Positions 10,347 to 22,372 of a stretch of 64,000 nucleotides of DNA are shown here, piece after piece. The translations under genes were made by a program, and so were the position numbers. The notes beneath the pieces are model-generated. The model was not told the origin of the DNA and ran no database searches. It saw nothing but the letters and a program-made list of their open reading frames with translations. Position 1 is the first letter of the stretch, and every line of letters begins with the position of its first letter. Source of the DNA: Ampelomyces quisqualis (lineage: Eukaryota; Ascomycota; Dothideomycetes; Pleosporales; Phaeosphaeriaceae); assembly GCA_018398575.1 (NCBI GenBank), contig JAGTXZ010000014.1:2666001-2730000 (forward strand), written 5' to 3'.

Positions 10347-13300
10347 CTTGAACCTAGCAAAGCCGCACGCACACGCAAGGCTGACTGGGATTTCTAGTGT
10401 GGCAAGAGGAGACATGGTAACGATGTAAACTTTGCAGAACGCCATGTGCTAATCCAGGCCTTCGAAACGCCCGGGGACTCGGCATAAACGACCATGTTGC
10501 GTCACAAACCCTATGTAAAAGCAGCTACACAACTTCGAAGCCGTGCTTCGCGAACATTGTCATATGGGTTTTAGAGCTAGGTTCATGCTGCTATGTATAT
10601 CTTACGGCCCGTTTGACGACAGCTCTCGGCCCGACACTTGTCACACCGGAAGCTGACGACAAAGGACGGCTCTCGGACTACAAGTGCTGTGTATTCTTTC
10701 CTTTTTGACAGCTTCGGCCCGAGCCGGTGAGCCATCAATTTGGAACCTCAACCCAAAGTCGTGTCTTTTTCAAAACTTCCGCCTTATGTACGGCATCCGT
10801 TGTGGGTTGACAGTGAGTAGCTCGGGTCGGGATCAGAGTTGCTAAGGAGGTAAACAGCTAGTGACTCGGGAGTGCCGATGTAGGTTTACTATCTACCGGC
10901 ATTATTTGCTGCGCAGTATGATGATCCATTAGGTGCAAACGTGTTCTGGCGCTGCTCCCATGGTCCGAAGTCTGGACGAAGGACATGCGACGATTGCGTA
11001 TCGTGTGTTTCATAGCCAAGCCGGCGTGTAGAGGGGGATCAGCCAGTTGTTAGAACACAACAAATCATTTTCTCGGGGAAAGCCATGGCAGGGAGTTTGT
11101 CGAGGCCCGACCTGAGTCGCGAACCACCGAGATACCTCCATCAGATTTCTAAGCCAGAGGACAGGTACGTGTCTCTACGCTCCCAATTCGGAAGCTTGAC
11201 TAGGCGAGTAGACACATGATCAGACTGCAATGCAGCCAAGAGGCACATAGCACCACCAACAATAGGACCGCATGGCAAGCGGACCCAACTATCGCCCACA
11301 TTTTGAGGGAATTCCAACACATGGCAAGACTCTGTTTTGCCGCCGGACTATCGTACCAAAAGTTTATCTACACGAATGTAGGTCTGTTGTTTGGGATATG
11401 TTTCCCTGCAGACTGCGCACAAGGACAAGCAAGTCCACCAGCACGGCTTGGGCGGCCCGCACATTCTCTGCTTACTTACATCCAACCCCACGCAAACCGC
11501 CAGCGTTGCTCCCTGCTTCAAGATTCATGGCTGGGCCCTGGCTGCTGTTCTGCACCCACGAGACTGCGCTATTCCACGTCATCCGTGTGGACCCGGAGGC
11601 GGCGCAGACTTTCAAACAAAGCACCGGCGGGCCAGGTCAATCATGGTGACGGCGGCATGACGCCGATCTTTGGGGCGCGGTTTGTACGACTTAGCCTATC
11701 ATATAATGGAAGTTGAGTTTCTTTGCTCACGCAGCTCGGAGTTGCCAAGGACTTGCCGAAACTTTGATGATTTGGCTTGAGGCATTGCCTCATGTTGGTC
11801 TCGACTGCGGTCAGCTGCACCATCGCAAGGGGTCATAGTTGTACGAGACAGATCGATTTACCTCATAGTCTGAGGGATGTTCGAACCACTGGCTGGGAGA
11901 TGTGTAGTGACCTGTGATACGGTGTAAGTATGATGCCGGTGCAATTGAATACGATATCAGATCTTCAGATGGAGCGTCAGCCGATCGTCGGTAACGTTAC
12001 CACAACCGTTGGCCCGCGAATCAAGGCGTGTGCGAGACTGCACCATCCTGAGAAGAGCACCCTTCGAAACTTTGCCGTCGCGGGTAGCTAGCTGTAAGTA
12101 CTTGCAGATAAGGGCAGTCTCGCAACCTGGAATAAGTCAAGTGCCCGCCACGGATGCGGAAAGATTGCATCTTTTCCCTTGAAGACGGTAAGAAGCAAGA
12201 GGTGTCAAGTCTCGTGTTGATTTTCCCACGTGGAAGCCATGCAGGATTTGCAAGATTTGCCGGTGGGTACCGCACGAGACGCAGCGTTATTACACACGTG
12301 CAGGGGTCGCAACGACTTTCCCCTCCATCTTGAAGAATCCACCCGAAGGTATCCATATTGTGAGCCAAGAGCTGCTGACGACGTGTGCTGCTATGAACAG
12401 TCAGCATGAATGAGGACTTGCGCAGCCACACCGTCCCATGCAGCGACTTCACAGCCTGACTTCGAGTGTCGTTTTTGGAAGGTGCGAGGACGGCCCCTAT
12501 CATTCTTCTTCCGTGCGAGATCTTGACACAAGGTGGTAGGCTAGATGAACAGCATCCCATGGTCGCTTCACAAGCGACATACTTTGTTGAGCAGCCCGAG
12601 CAGACTGAGGACAAGTGCCGCCTTGTCTTCCCTTGCGGATAAGTACCGATATGACCGACTGCTACTGGCTATGTAAGACGAGCCCCAAGACAAAAAGTAC
12701 GGTCAATGCTTCTCTCGAGTCCGCCTCCCCCATTGGCTGGTATATCCTTGAATTAAAGCAGCCCTCTTATGATCCGTTGCCAATACAATAGCCTGACCCA
12801 CACTTGTCAAGCACCACATGCCCCTCTTCCGACGTGGTGATGTGCATAAGCTGGGTGAGTAGAAAACTTGCGTACCTGGGGCCCCACGGTTCGAGAAGCA
12901 TGTGTGTCGCAGCCCGGAACAGGTTATATAACCGGCTGATATAGAGTGGGCACGTAATGCTTTATGTCCTGCGCGCGCTGGTCCCTTGATAAAAACGTGG
13001 GAAATAGTGCAATAAGGCCGTCTCATTCCGGACCACGTGCTTGTACGTCCGTGTTCGAAGTGTAAAGTGCAATGCGAGAAAGCCTGGTGTGCACGGATCG
13101 AGCGAATACCTGTAAGGTGTGCTCGTTCAGCGGTAGCGGTGACGGATGGCGGTTGAAGTGCACTGCATTCGAGGTTGAGCTAGTCGGCGGATAGAGTCAC
13201 CGGCGTTGGTGCTAATCACGTCAGTGGCAGATGGGTCGCTTTTATGTGATGATCCGGAGCCATCGCCGACGGTTAAGCTGCGAGATCCTGTGCCATTCCT

Positions 13301-14812
13301 TCCACTGTTATGGCGACAGCTTCAAAAGAGACCATGACAGCTCAGTTGATATTTTGAACAGCGTTCTTTCCTAGCTGCTGCGTGGCTGCTTCATATTGCG
13401 CATTCACCATGCTGAGGGACCGCCATCATCTCTTCCGTGTCGTAAAATCGTGCCTGAGTGAAATGCCCCAATCACTCTATCGCCCAATTTCCACCCAATC
13501 GAGATCCAGATTCCTGAAATATTTGGTGGTCTTCGTCACAATTACAGCTCATTAGCGTAGTGGTGTAGAGAAAGTCCGACGATGAAGATGGGCGGTCAAA
13601 GACCAATCCAATGATACATTCAACTACCACAGTACATCAAAGACTTTGTAAGTTTTGATTCCAAAGATAGGGTATTGAGCAGGTTCCCGCCGTGCCGTGT
13701 GCGCCTTGCTAGAAGTACAACCGAGAAAAACAAAGAGTCCCAAGATGGTGTCCGCTACGGGTATAATGCTCTACTCCTTGATCCTTTGCAGTCGCCTTGG
13801 TTGGAGGTCAGATCAATAATGTGGTGTTGGTGTGGAAGGGCACAAACTGCAGTTCTCATCAAGGCGATATTCTCTGAGTCGCTGTTAGCACTGGAAACAA
13901 CAGCAGCGGAATCATGACCTTACACTGCTACAACGTTGGCCGGGCATCTTTTGTGCGTTTCTTGATATTTTGTACACCAAGCCCGAACAACATAACGGAG
14001 GTGGCTGCACTTGTATTGAACCTGTGTGTAATCGCACATCACGTACAAGGAAGGGCCGATTCGATACAAATGATACAAGAAGATATAGATGTTCAAGGCG
14101 GTGAAGATTCGAGTCGATAGTAATAGGTCTTAAGAGGATGATGATGATGATATGCCAGTCGTCATTTTTAGCAAGCGCGACGGTCCAGATATAAGAATGC
14201 AGCCATAGGAGGTCATAGAGGAAAGTGTCAGTGCGATCAGGTACCCGTAACGATCATGCAGGACTAAACCTTGTCAATGGATCCCGGTCCAGGTTGACAT
14301 GCATTATGGCAGCAGCCATGAACTGGTCATCCAGGCGATCCGGCGGTCTGAGAGTGGTCGAGCATTTTGAACTTAGTGGAGCTTGCTTGGAGTCGCTCCG
14401 CTTCCGGCGACCTGCGGAAGTACTGGGGGCAGTCCGAGCGAAACCCTACAGGGTAGCTTCGCTAAGGAGGTTGCGTGAGTGTAAGGAATTATGCCCTTCG
14501 ACCCAGGCTCAAGATGTGACGGAGCAACTTGGCGGGGTGGGTTTGTGAGTGGTTGAAAAATGGCAGGAGTCTGGCCTACCACCTCGCCTCGTATTAGCGT
14601 GCGCCAATACCAAGTCACTGTTCGAGCCGTCCCACATAGCAAGAGTTTTGACATGCGACCTCGAGTTGCTGCCAAAAAGTGACGTGGGGTTGCGCCGTTT
14701 TGGCAACATACCTTATCCGTGGGAGAGGGCCGTGAGGCTGCAGCTACCAGCAAGCTCTGACGACGATTCCACTTTCGTATCACCATGCAGGTCGCAGGAT
14801 TGGCCTTGGATA

Positions 14813-14821
14813 TACGGAGTA
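14813..14821 (+). repeat. TACGGAGTA 9-mer
   Basis: Second exact occurrence, 311 bases before a third copy in the same orientation. Confidence 0.35.
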
Positions 14822-15123
14822 AAAACTTCGCGCTGACTTAGGACACTGATGCATCGCGCGCTCCTCCTTGTCGGTACAACGTTCGTCTTTGGCCGCTGAT
14901 TCTCTGTGGGCCGCATCCTCCTCCCTCACGGATAGCCATGTCGTGCGGGCTAGAACGCGCTTCCCCGAGTATTGCGACGGCTCCCGCCCACGAGTAAGCT
15001 GTTGCAGTGTTGCGCAATAATGGATACTGCCCCGCCATTTGCTAGACACGGCTGCACGACATGGCATCCGATTTGTGCCTGGCATCGGACCATGTGTCAG
15101 TAGGTGCTGTTGTGGTGCGCGCC

Positions 15124-15132
15124 TACGGAGTA
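15124..15132 (+). repeat. TACGGAGTA 9-mer
   Basis: Third exact occurrence, same orientation as the copy at 14813. A one-base variant in the complementary orientation (TACTCCGTG) lies near 15884. Confidence 0.35.
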
Positions 15133-17048
15133 CCCAGTGTCGCAAACCGTCGTTTCATACAAAATTGTCGCATGCCATCGGAGGTATCCGCACCTAATGC
15201 AATTCGTCGAACCTTCGACCTCACATCGGTGTTGTATAGTATGCTCCGAGAATGCTGCCTTCGTATCTTGTGTTTGTCTCCAGACTCGTTGGGCCACTTG
15301 TGTTACCTCTTCATCGTGATCAGACAAACTAATTGCAGGTAGGTAACTTTTATGCGGCTGAAAATGTTCGCACTCGACCAGACTGAATCACTGGAAGAGA
15401 TACCGTCACTGCAATCGTTCTGAGAATTACCGGACGTGCTGCCGCTGCATGAAAGCGCCTTCCCGTCGCCAACATTGACCAGACAAGTTCAGCCACACGA
15501 TATGCCTTCAAGGCCGAGACCTATATTACATACAGCAATGTAATACAATCTGTATGCGAACCATGCCGATAGTACCTTCATGAGGTGCCGTCGGGAGAGC
15601 CGTGTCTCAGAGCCAGTTGTAGTGGTCCAATTGTGTTGGTCATCGGTGTGCGATGGTTGTAGGTAGGGCATTCAGCATAACATCTCGCGTGGATGTCTAC
15701 GACAATGTGCAGGCCCATGGTCCCGTACCAGGCTCTCGGTAGCTGGACGGTTCATACCACAGGCCGTGTTGTGCTCGTATGCCGTGACACAGTAGATGAA
15801 GGGCCAATAGACGTAGGTTAGCATGTGCTGTGCGAAGCGTGGGTAAACATGGGCCTGAAATCGTACTGCTGGCCAATACTCCGTGCTGCATAGATCGCAT
15901 GTGGCTTTGTTGCTAAGTTCGGGACCAGTGAATATCAAGCGAAGTAAAAAGAGCGGACGAAAGCGCAATTCTGGCACGGCTCTGCTTCTGATTCGCTCGA
16001 ATTTCAACATGTCCAAGATCGAGAGTGGAAAAGTGCTGCCTTGTAAGCGACGTGGGTAAACTGCTCGAGGCGTTGAGCAAGGTCCCTTGAACACTAGGGC
16101 GGTATGACCAGATGCGGTCCTCACTCGCCCTAACAATCGAACTACTCTCCTCACACTGGGATCACCGTACGTTGGTTAATGCACATACTGGTGAATGCCA
16201 TCGAAAACAGGTAACGTGACGTTCGAGGCAAGCGCTATCACAGTTGATTGTTCTGCGGCGATTTCTGCACCCATGTTGCTCGTACATTGTTGACACCAGC
16301 AAGATGATAATCGCCTAGCCGGTCCAATGGATGGTCCTGACCATACACCATCCCATTTGAATATTATCGAGGAGAAGTCGACACTTGTTACACTTAACCA
16401 TTGGCTGAAAATTTGGGCCTTATCTCAACAATTTCGGGGATTGGATGGCGTTGACGAATCTTTGCCAACAACTTTGTACAGATGCAAGGCTCGGGGACAT
16501 GACGTCCTGTCTGGTATCAGGACATTCTAAATCATGATGAAGGCGCAATGAGAAGACATCGATGTGAGTTAAAGCAATTAGCAGCCCATTATAGCGTGAA
16601 GTCATACCAAAATCGTGTTAAGGATGACGGTACCGTGGATGCCTTGTGTGCGTGCGCCCAGTGTGGTTGCCAGATTCAGGCTGAAGGTATAACATGAATA
16701 TCCACCTACGCTATCCAGGGCTTTAACGGCGTACATAGGAGGAATCTCTTGCCCTGGACTGGTCAGCATGCCCCGTACCGTCCGGGCGTCCAGAGATGGG
16801 TGATTCCCGTTCATGTGTGTATATACATAGTCAGTATCCGTGGGCCGCTGGGGCGTTAAGCGATAGACATTCGGTAGGCTGCACTCGGGCCGTTCAACTT
16901 GTTGGTTATTCGATTCCAACAATATCCACTAGTGCTGGAGTGCCGTTGTCCGGGTATGTTGTACCCGGCTCGTGTTCCATGTACACTTCGAGGAATACCG
17001 ATGCAGTCGGCCATTTGTGGGTATAGCTGTCTCGACTATATGTATGAA

Positions 17049-18821
17049 TCACGAAAACTCGCCATTCTGCTCGTCTGCATCGAGCCAGCCCCTGCACATT
17101 TCAACTGCCCTGCCCCACTTCTTGAACATCTTTTCACCTTCATCCTTGCCGATGTTCGGTTCAAAGATCACCCGATCTTTTTGATTGATGCCTTTGAGTT
17201 CGTCAAATTCCTTCCACACATCAACAGCGAAGCCAGCTGCGATTGCAGCCCCAAGTGCTGTTGTTTCGCGCATGGCGGGCCTGTCAACTGGGATGCCAAT
17301 GATGTTTGCTTGTGTCTGTTGGTAACGTGTAAGCAGGAGATCGTCGCGTGTAGTTGTAATGCGCATGGGTCAACTCACCTGCATGCATAAATTGGAATTG
17401 GACATGCCTCCGTCTACTGCAAGCATGTTCAGCTTATGGCCACTGTCAAGTTCCATGGCGTCCAGAATGGCCTTTGTCTGGAAGCAGGTCGCTTCAAGGG
17501 TCGCTCGCGCGATATGCCCCCGCTCAGTGAACTGGGTGATACCAAATATGGTACCCTTGGCGTCGTCTATCCAGTATGGGGCGAAAAGACCAGAAAAAGC
17601 GGTGACAAAGACACATCCACCATTGTCTCGCACACTTGCTGCAAGGTCACTGATCTTATGTGAGTGCGTTATGAATCCCATATTCTTCATTAGGAACTTG
17701 ACACCACTCCCTGCGACAGCAATACTGCCTTCAAGCGCATACACTGGTTTGCGGTTACCGCCGAAGTCGTATGCAATGGTAGCCAGTAATCCATGCGTCG
17801 ATATCACGGGCTTTTCGCCAACATTGTAAAGCAAAAAACATCCTGTACCATATGTGTTCTTTGCGGCGCCGGGGGTAAAGCCTTGTTGGCCAACTAAAGC
17901 AGAAGACTGATCTCCTAAGCATCCAGCAATGCGAATGCCTTTCAAGTCTCCATTTTGTATCGCACCAAAAGCATCGGGTGACGAGGAGGGAACGATTTTC
18001 GGTAAGTTGATCTTCTTGCGGTCCAGTCCAAAGAAGCCTAAGAGTTGATCATCGTACTGAACTGTATGGAGGTTCATAAACATGGTTCTGGAGGCGTTGG
18101 TAGAGTCGGTCACGAAGACGTTGTTCTTCTTCCCACCATTGAGGTTGTACAAGATCCAAGTGTCGATGGTTCCAAAAGAGAGACGACCATCCTCGTAGGC
18201 CTGTTTGACCGCGTCAACATGATCCAGGAGCCAAAGCAGTTTCACAGATGATGGATAAGTCGAAAGAGGTAAACCGCACAAGTCTTGCAGTTTATCAGCA
18301 CCATCTCGCGACTTCAACTCTCGGACCATGCCCTTGGTCCTAGTATCCGGCCAAGCAATAGCGTTGTACAATGGTTCGCCAGTGTTGGTATCCCATACCA
18401 CAGTTGTTTCACGCTGATTGGTGATGCCCACAGCTTTAATATCCGAGATATTGTGCTCGAGATCGACAAAGATCGATGTCGCTCGCTCTATGCACTGCTC
18501 CACAGATGAGATGATCTCTTTCGGATCGTGCTCATGCCATCTGTACCTTGTGAGCAATGCGCGTGGCTACTTCGGGTTCGGTGATACTGACCCTGACTGA
18601 GGGTACTTCTGAGTGAACTCGATCTGGTGTTGCGCAACCGGTTCGCCTAAGCCGTCAAAGATGATGAAGCGCGTGCTTGTGGTTCCTTGGTCAATGGACC
18701 CAATAAAAAACTGCTTCAGCTTTTCTTCGTCGAGCTGGGGACCCTCGAAGCCATCGACGACCTGATCCTTCGGCACTGGCTGCGGGTTCGTGTCTTGCGG
18801 CGAGGTCCTTTCGATCGCCAT
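17049..18821 (-). CDS. GUT1: Glycerol kinase
   Basis: Phosphorylates glycerol with ATP to glycerol-3-phosphate, the entry step of glycerol catabolism in the cytosol. Three exons on the minus strand (18821-18592, 18540-17379, 17315-17049) join in phase to ~552 aa, the normal family length. The N-terminal FGGY ATPase motif is present (FIGSIDQGTTSTRFIIFD), then SGWHEHDP restored across intron 1, GITNQRETTVVWD, the substrate-region NAIAWPDTRT, GCLGDQSSALVGQ and the second-domain VDGGMSNSNLCMQ, which joins TQANIIGIPVDRP across intron 2. The first ATG is 18821. An in-frame upstream extension to 18998 begins with TTG, not ATG, and is therefore not part of the gene. The 5' leader carries a short direct duplication (GGCCGCTGTGAA twice, near 18896-18920). 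The assignment is secure. Confidence 0.96.
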
Positions 18822-19874
18822 GCTCGAGTGATGTGCTGAATAGGGCTGCGAGCTAGTGATATACAGTCGCGACGTGCGCCAAAAGTTCTTCCGCGCGCCG
18901 CTGTGAAGGCCGCTGTGAAGGCCGTGGATGCGCGTTAGGTGCAGGATTCGCGATGACGTTCTTCCGAAGTTGGGTCCGACTGTATGCGCTCGCGACAAAA
19001 TACACCGAATTGTAAAGTGGTTTCGGGTGTTGTGGACTGGGGAAAACGTGGTGAGTTTGGGCGCAAGAAAACTGCAGGGAAATCATGGTAGGAGCATCGG
19101 AAAGCCTCGGAGACAGGTCAGCACGCGACGAAGGCTGCGCGCGCTTCTGTGCGGTATGACGTTTGGGGAGGGGTGGTGTTTACTTCTAAGTGGGGGAGGG
19201 GAAGCTTCCAAGACCAGAAGAACAGCCGCAACACCTCAGCCTCCATCTGAAGGGGATCGCCGATGAAAGAATCCGCAATTGAGGGCTAGAGACGGGGCTA
19301 GGCAAGTTTTCCGTGCGTCGTACGCTCAAGTGATATCAGTATAGCGGGTCCGATCAACAAGAGGTCCACATGGCATAACATGTAGAAGTGTCAAATGGGG
19401 TTACCTGCAGCCTCTAGAGAGCCTCATGGGACCTATCGATGCATCCGCTCAGTCAACGAAAGCAAGGAGAATCAAGGCATACGGGGGCCTGCCAATGCCA
19501 ATCCTACGGCAAGTACCCCATCAAGGAGGCTAACGTGTCCTTTATACTTCTGCACGGTAGAGAAAGACCTCGTCGGAATTATCCGGTCGTTTGTGTCAAC
19601 AGTCAGGGCGCCACGTTGAAGAGTATCGGACTGTCACGCTTGGCCATGGCAATAAACAGTCATCTATCGGAACTACCACATCAACCGAACACGAAGGATC
19701 ATACCACCTACTCCGCTTAGTCTCCCAGTGGGGACGGGTATCTGATACATATGGCGCTGGCCAATCAGAAACAAGCCATTTTACATGCCTGTGATTGGCT
19801 AGTCTACGCCAAAATTAGCCGAATCAGGAAGAGGCGGCCGCGGTCATCCTGCTTCCATCTCATCCCAGCCCAAA
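18822..19874. other. Divergent intergenic region between GUT1 and ERG27
   Basis: Shared 5' region of about 1.05 kb. No gene is supported. A CCAAT-type sequence occurs at ~19760 (GGCCAATCAGAAAC) with an inverted partner near 19793 (GATTGGCT), about 80-115 bases before the ERG27 start, a plausible CCAAT-binding-complex site. Confidence 0.45.
19758..19800. promoter_or_regulatory. Inverted pair of CCAAT boxes upstream of ERG27
   Basis: CCAATCA at about 19762 and its complement TGATTGG at about 19793 flank ~25 bases and lie within 120 bases of the ERG27 ATG. CCAAT boxes are bound by the HAP/NF-Y-type complex, a known regulator of fungal sterol and iron genes. The site is visible; its function is inferred. 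Confidence 0.35.
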
Positions 19875-21240
19875 ATGTCCCATGCAGCAGACAGTCCACA
19901 ACCAGACAATGGCTTCTACGTCCTCGTCACAGGCGCGAATAGGTACATGCTCTCACACAGCATCAAGCGCACGCGACTGACGACCCTTCAGCGGCTTAGG
20001 ACTAGGCATTGGAACCCGATTGATCGACGAATTCCTCACAACGCGTCCCCAGACCGAAGCTCTTGTCCTCATCGTTACGACGCGCGACCAGCGGAAAGGC
20101 GATGCGACCATCCAGCACTTGGAGCAATACTTGCGCAAAGTGTGCCAGAAACATGAGCGGACATTGCCCGGCATCGCTACACTACTGCAGCAACGCGTCC
20201 ACTTTCGGCAGGAGCGACTCGACCTGCTGAGCCTGACGTCTGTGCTGAAACTGTCCAAACGGTTGCGAGATACCACGCCTAAGCTCGACGTGGTTATTTG
20301 CAATGCTGGCATTGGAGGTTGGACTGGCATCAATTGGCCTGTCGCCATTTTCTCCATCCTCACAACGTGGAGAAGGGCGTTGACGTATCCTACCTTCAAA
20401 TTATCGGGCATTGGCTGGACCACAAAGCCACAGATAGTAACAAGCGAGGAGGCGTCGGAGCCGCCACTTGGCGAGGTGTTCTGCGCCAACGTCTTTGGAC
20501 ACTACCTCCTGGCACACAACCTCGCACCCCTTCTGGCGAGACACACACGTAGCGAGGACATGCGCGGTAGGATCATATGGGTCAGCAGCTTGGAGGCATA
20601 TGACTTCGCGTTTGACTTCAACGACATACAGGGGCTAAAGTCGAAAGTACCGTATGAGTCTTCTAAACGGCTTACGGATATTATGGCCATCACGTCCACA
20701 TTGCCATCCACCGCAGACCAAGTGGACCAGTACCTTGCGAGCTCGGACCAATCCGAGGAGACCACGAAGCCAAAAATCTACGTTTCCCACCCCGGCATCT
20801 GTGGCACATCCATCATATCTCTACCCCTGATCCTCGAGTATCTCATGCTCGCCGCTTTCTACCTCGCACGCTTTCTCGGTAGTCCGTGGCACAGTGTGAC
20901 GGTCGAGAAGGGCGCGGTCGCAATGGTTTGGCTCGCACTAGCAAAGCAAAGCACACTAGACGCCATGGAAGAAAAGGAGGGAGCTGGCAAATGGGGCAGT
21001 GGGACAGACTTTTGGGGGCAGGAACGAGTTGAGCGCACAGAGGTAGCAGGCTGGGGCTGGGGTGGTCGAATGGGGGAATACAAGCGCAAGGGAAGGAACC
21101 CCTACGCCCAAGATGTCACCAAAGAAAGCGCGGAGAAGTTCCGTGAGACGGGGGAGAAATGTTGGGCTGAAATGGAGAGGTTGAGAGTGGAATGGGAGGA
21201 TCGGCTTCAAGCGGCTGGTGTGGCATTCGAAACGGACTGA
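19875..21240 (+). CDS. ERG27: 3-keto sterol reductase (ergosterol biosynthesis)
   Basis: NADPH-dependent short-chain reductase acting on C4-demethylation intermediates in the ER, together with Erg25, Erg26 and Erg28. Two exons (19875-19942, 19992-21240) join to ~438 aa. Correct choice of the CAG acceptor at 19991 rebuilds the cofactor motif across the intron as TGANSGLGLGIG, which strongly supports the splice. Other hallmarks are NAGIGGWTG after the central strand, VSSLEAY, and the catalytic YxxxK (PYESSKRLTDIMA). PGICGT and a hydrophobic stretch (LILEYLMLAAFYLARFLG) follow, as in Erg27 relatives, where this part contacts the membrane. The Lys/Glu-rich C-terminal tail is usual in filamentous fungi. 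Confidence 0.93.
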
Positions 21241-22372
21241 GCCGTGAACAGCAGGCAAAAAGTATCCCGTTGTACTTTTAATGCACGCCTCCTCTATCAT
21301 GACAGTTGAGCCCTAGCACATGATTGGTGCCTGAAAGACAGACGACAGCACGCTACGCGCGGACGTCTGTTCGCTCGCGTTAGGAACGCGCCGCGCGGCA
21401 ATTGCTTGTGGCGGGTCGAGAACGAGAAGATGATTTCCAGCCCCCTCCGCCCGTTTCTCAACGAGTGCCCCTCCGCCCACACCAAAAGCAACTACTGTGT
21501 GTGATGTGACGGACTGCAGCCCCTCATCCTCGAGTCCGTGTCTCATCTCTTTCGTCACGTTTTCCGCGATGAGACAGGGTCACAGCAGGGATGTGGTGCG
21601 CTGATCCCGTGGGAAAATGCACAGTGGCGACCAATAAGACGCCGCGAAATTCGTGCAACCGGTGTGCTGGGAAGGCGCGGACCTGCAATCCCCGCTGTCT
21701 CCTTCCTCGCTAAGCTGCTGCAGGGCCCCGAAATGGGCATGGCGTACCCCGGCGCGGACGAGAACGAGCTGCTGCCCGACCACCCATTCTCGCATCCCTT
21801 AGCCTTCTTCTGGCAGTATTTCTTGTTGGAGTCGCGGGGTTGAAGGTGTATTTGACCTGCTCCCCTTTCTCGATTGTCTCAGCGCATCCTTAGTTGCGAC
21901 CGTTTGTTCCTGCATCCACCGCCCAGTCACTCTCACCCATACTTCACCATCATCAGAACGCCGAGGAAAGACGTGTGAGAGACGGGGGGCAGACTGCAGC
22001 ATCTGCGCCGCAAGTTATGGACCCAAAGACCGATCCTCTCTCGAGCGACTTCCCTCCCGTTTTCGCACGCGACGCGACCACCTAAGACGTCTCAAGCCAC
22101 TCTCCATCGTTGCGCAAGCCTTACCGGGAGCTGCAGACCCTACGACGATTCGAACTCGCGAGCTCCATCTACGGCGGACCGAGCAAGCGAGGAGTACATT
22201 GTATGGCATGCATCATACGTGCACACAATTCCTTTGACGGAAGGCTGGGTTTTCACCGAGAACAAAGAGACGATCAGAGGACTGGTTGTAAACTTCCCAC
22301 CCTTTGACGACGAAACATTCGACTGTTGCGGCCAACTCTACCTCGGCGCATACAACATATCTCCAGTACAAC
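21241..22372. other. Intergenic region, 1.1 kb, with an ambiguous open frame
   Basis: No gene can be assigned. A forward open frame ending at 21843 has GC-rich third positions and a coding-like end (PDHPFSHPLAFFWQYFLLESRG region) but no ATG near its start. The opposite strand is also open here. It could be a small unrecognised gene or the leader of the coiled-coil gene. The long leader to 22373 may hold a 5'-UTR intron. Confidence 0.4.

Larger units (their letters stand above)
9239..17048. other. Gene-poor tract of 7.8 kb
   Basis: I find no convincing coding gene on either strand. The longest open frames (12021-12614 minus, 15672-16154 minus, 11216-11716 plus) have no recognisable domains, biased composition or credible splice partners. 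The base composition is near balanced, not strongly AT-rich, so this is not a typical heavily RIP-mutated block. No tRNA cloverleaf was recognised. It contains three copies of TACGGAGTA or its complement (listed separately) and a short GATGAT run near 14136. The first few hundred bases include the CCCH gene 3' UTR and the last few the 3' flank of glycerol kinase. It may hold decayed mobile elements, non-coding transcripts or fast-evolving short genes that cannot be read by eye. Confidence 0.5.

Noticed and set aside
10568..10580. GTTTTAGAGCTAG, identical to the first 13 bases of a Cas9 guide scaffold
   Set aside because: The match ends after 13 bases, the following bases differ and there is no hairpin or construct context; chance match.
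11890..11915. TTCGAAC-like sequence reminiscent of a tRNA B box
   Set aside because: No matching A box or cloverleaf arms could be folded around it by eye.
12021..12614. 197-residue minus-strand open frame in the gene-poor tract
   Set aside because: Composition is random-like (many Cys, Ser, Arg), no domain, no coding bias and no splice partners.
15672..16154. 160-residue minus-strand open frame in the gene-poor tract
   Set aside because: No domain or conserved motif; start and context not convincing.
18822..18998. N-terminal, mitochondrial-presequence-like extension of glycerol kinase
   Set aside because: The extension would start with TTG; the first ATG is 18821 and gives a normal glycerol kinase length.
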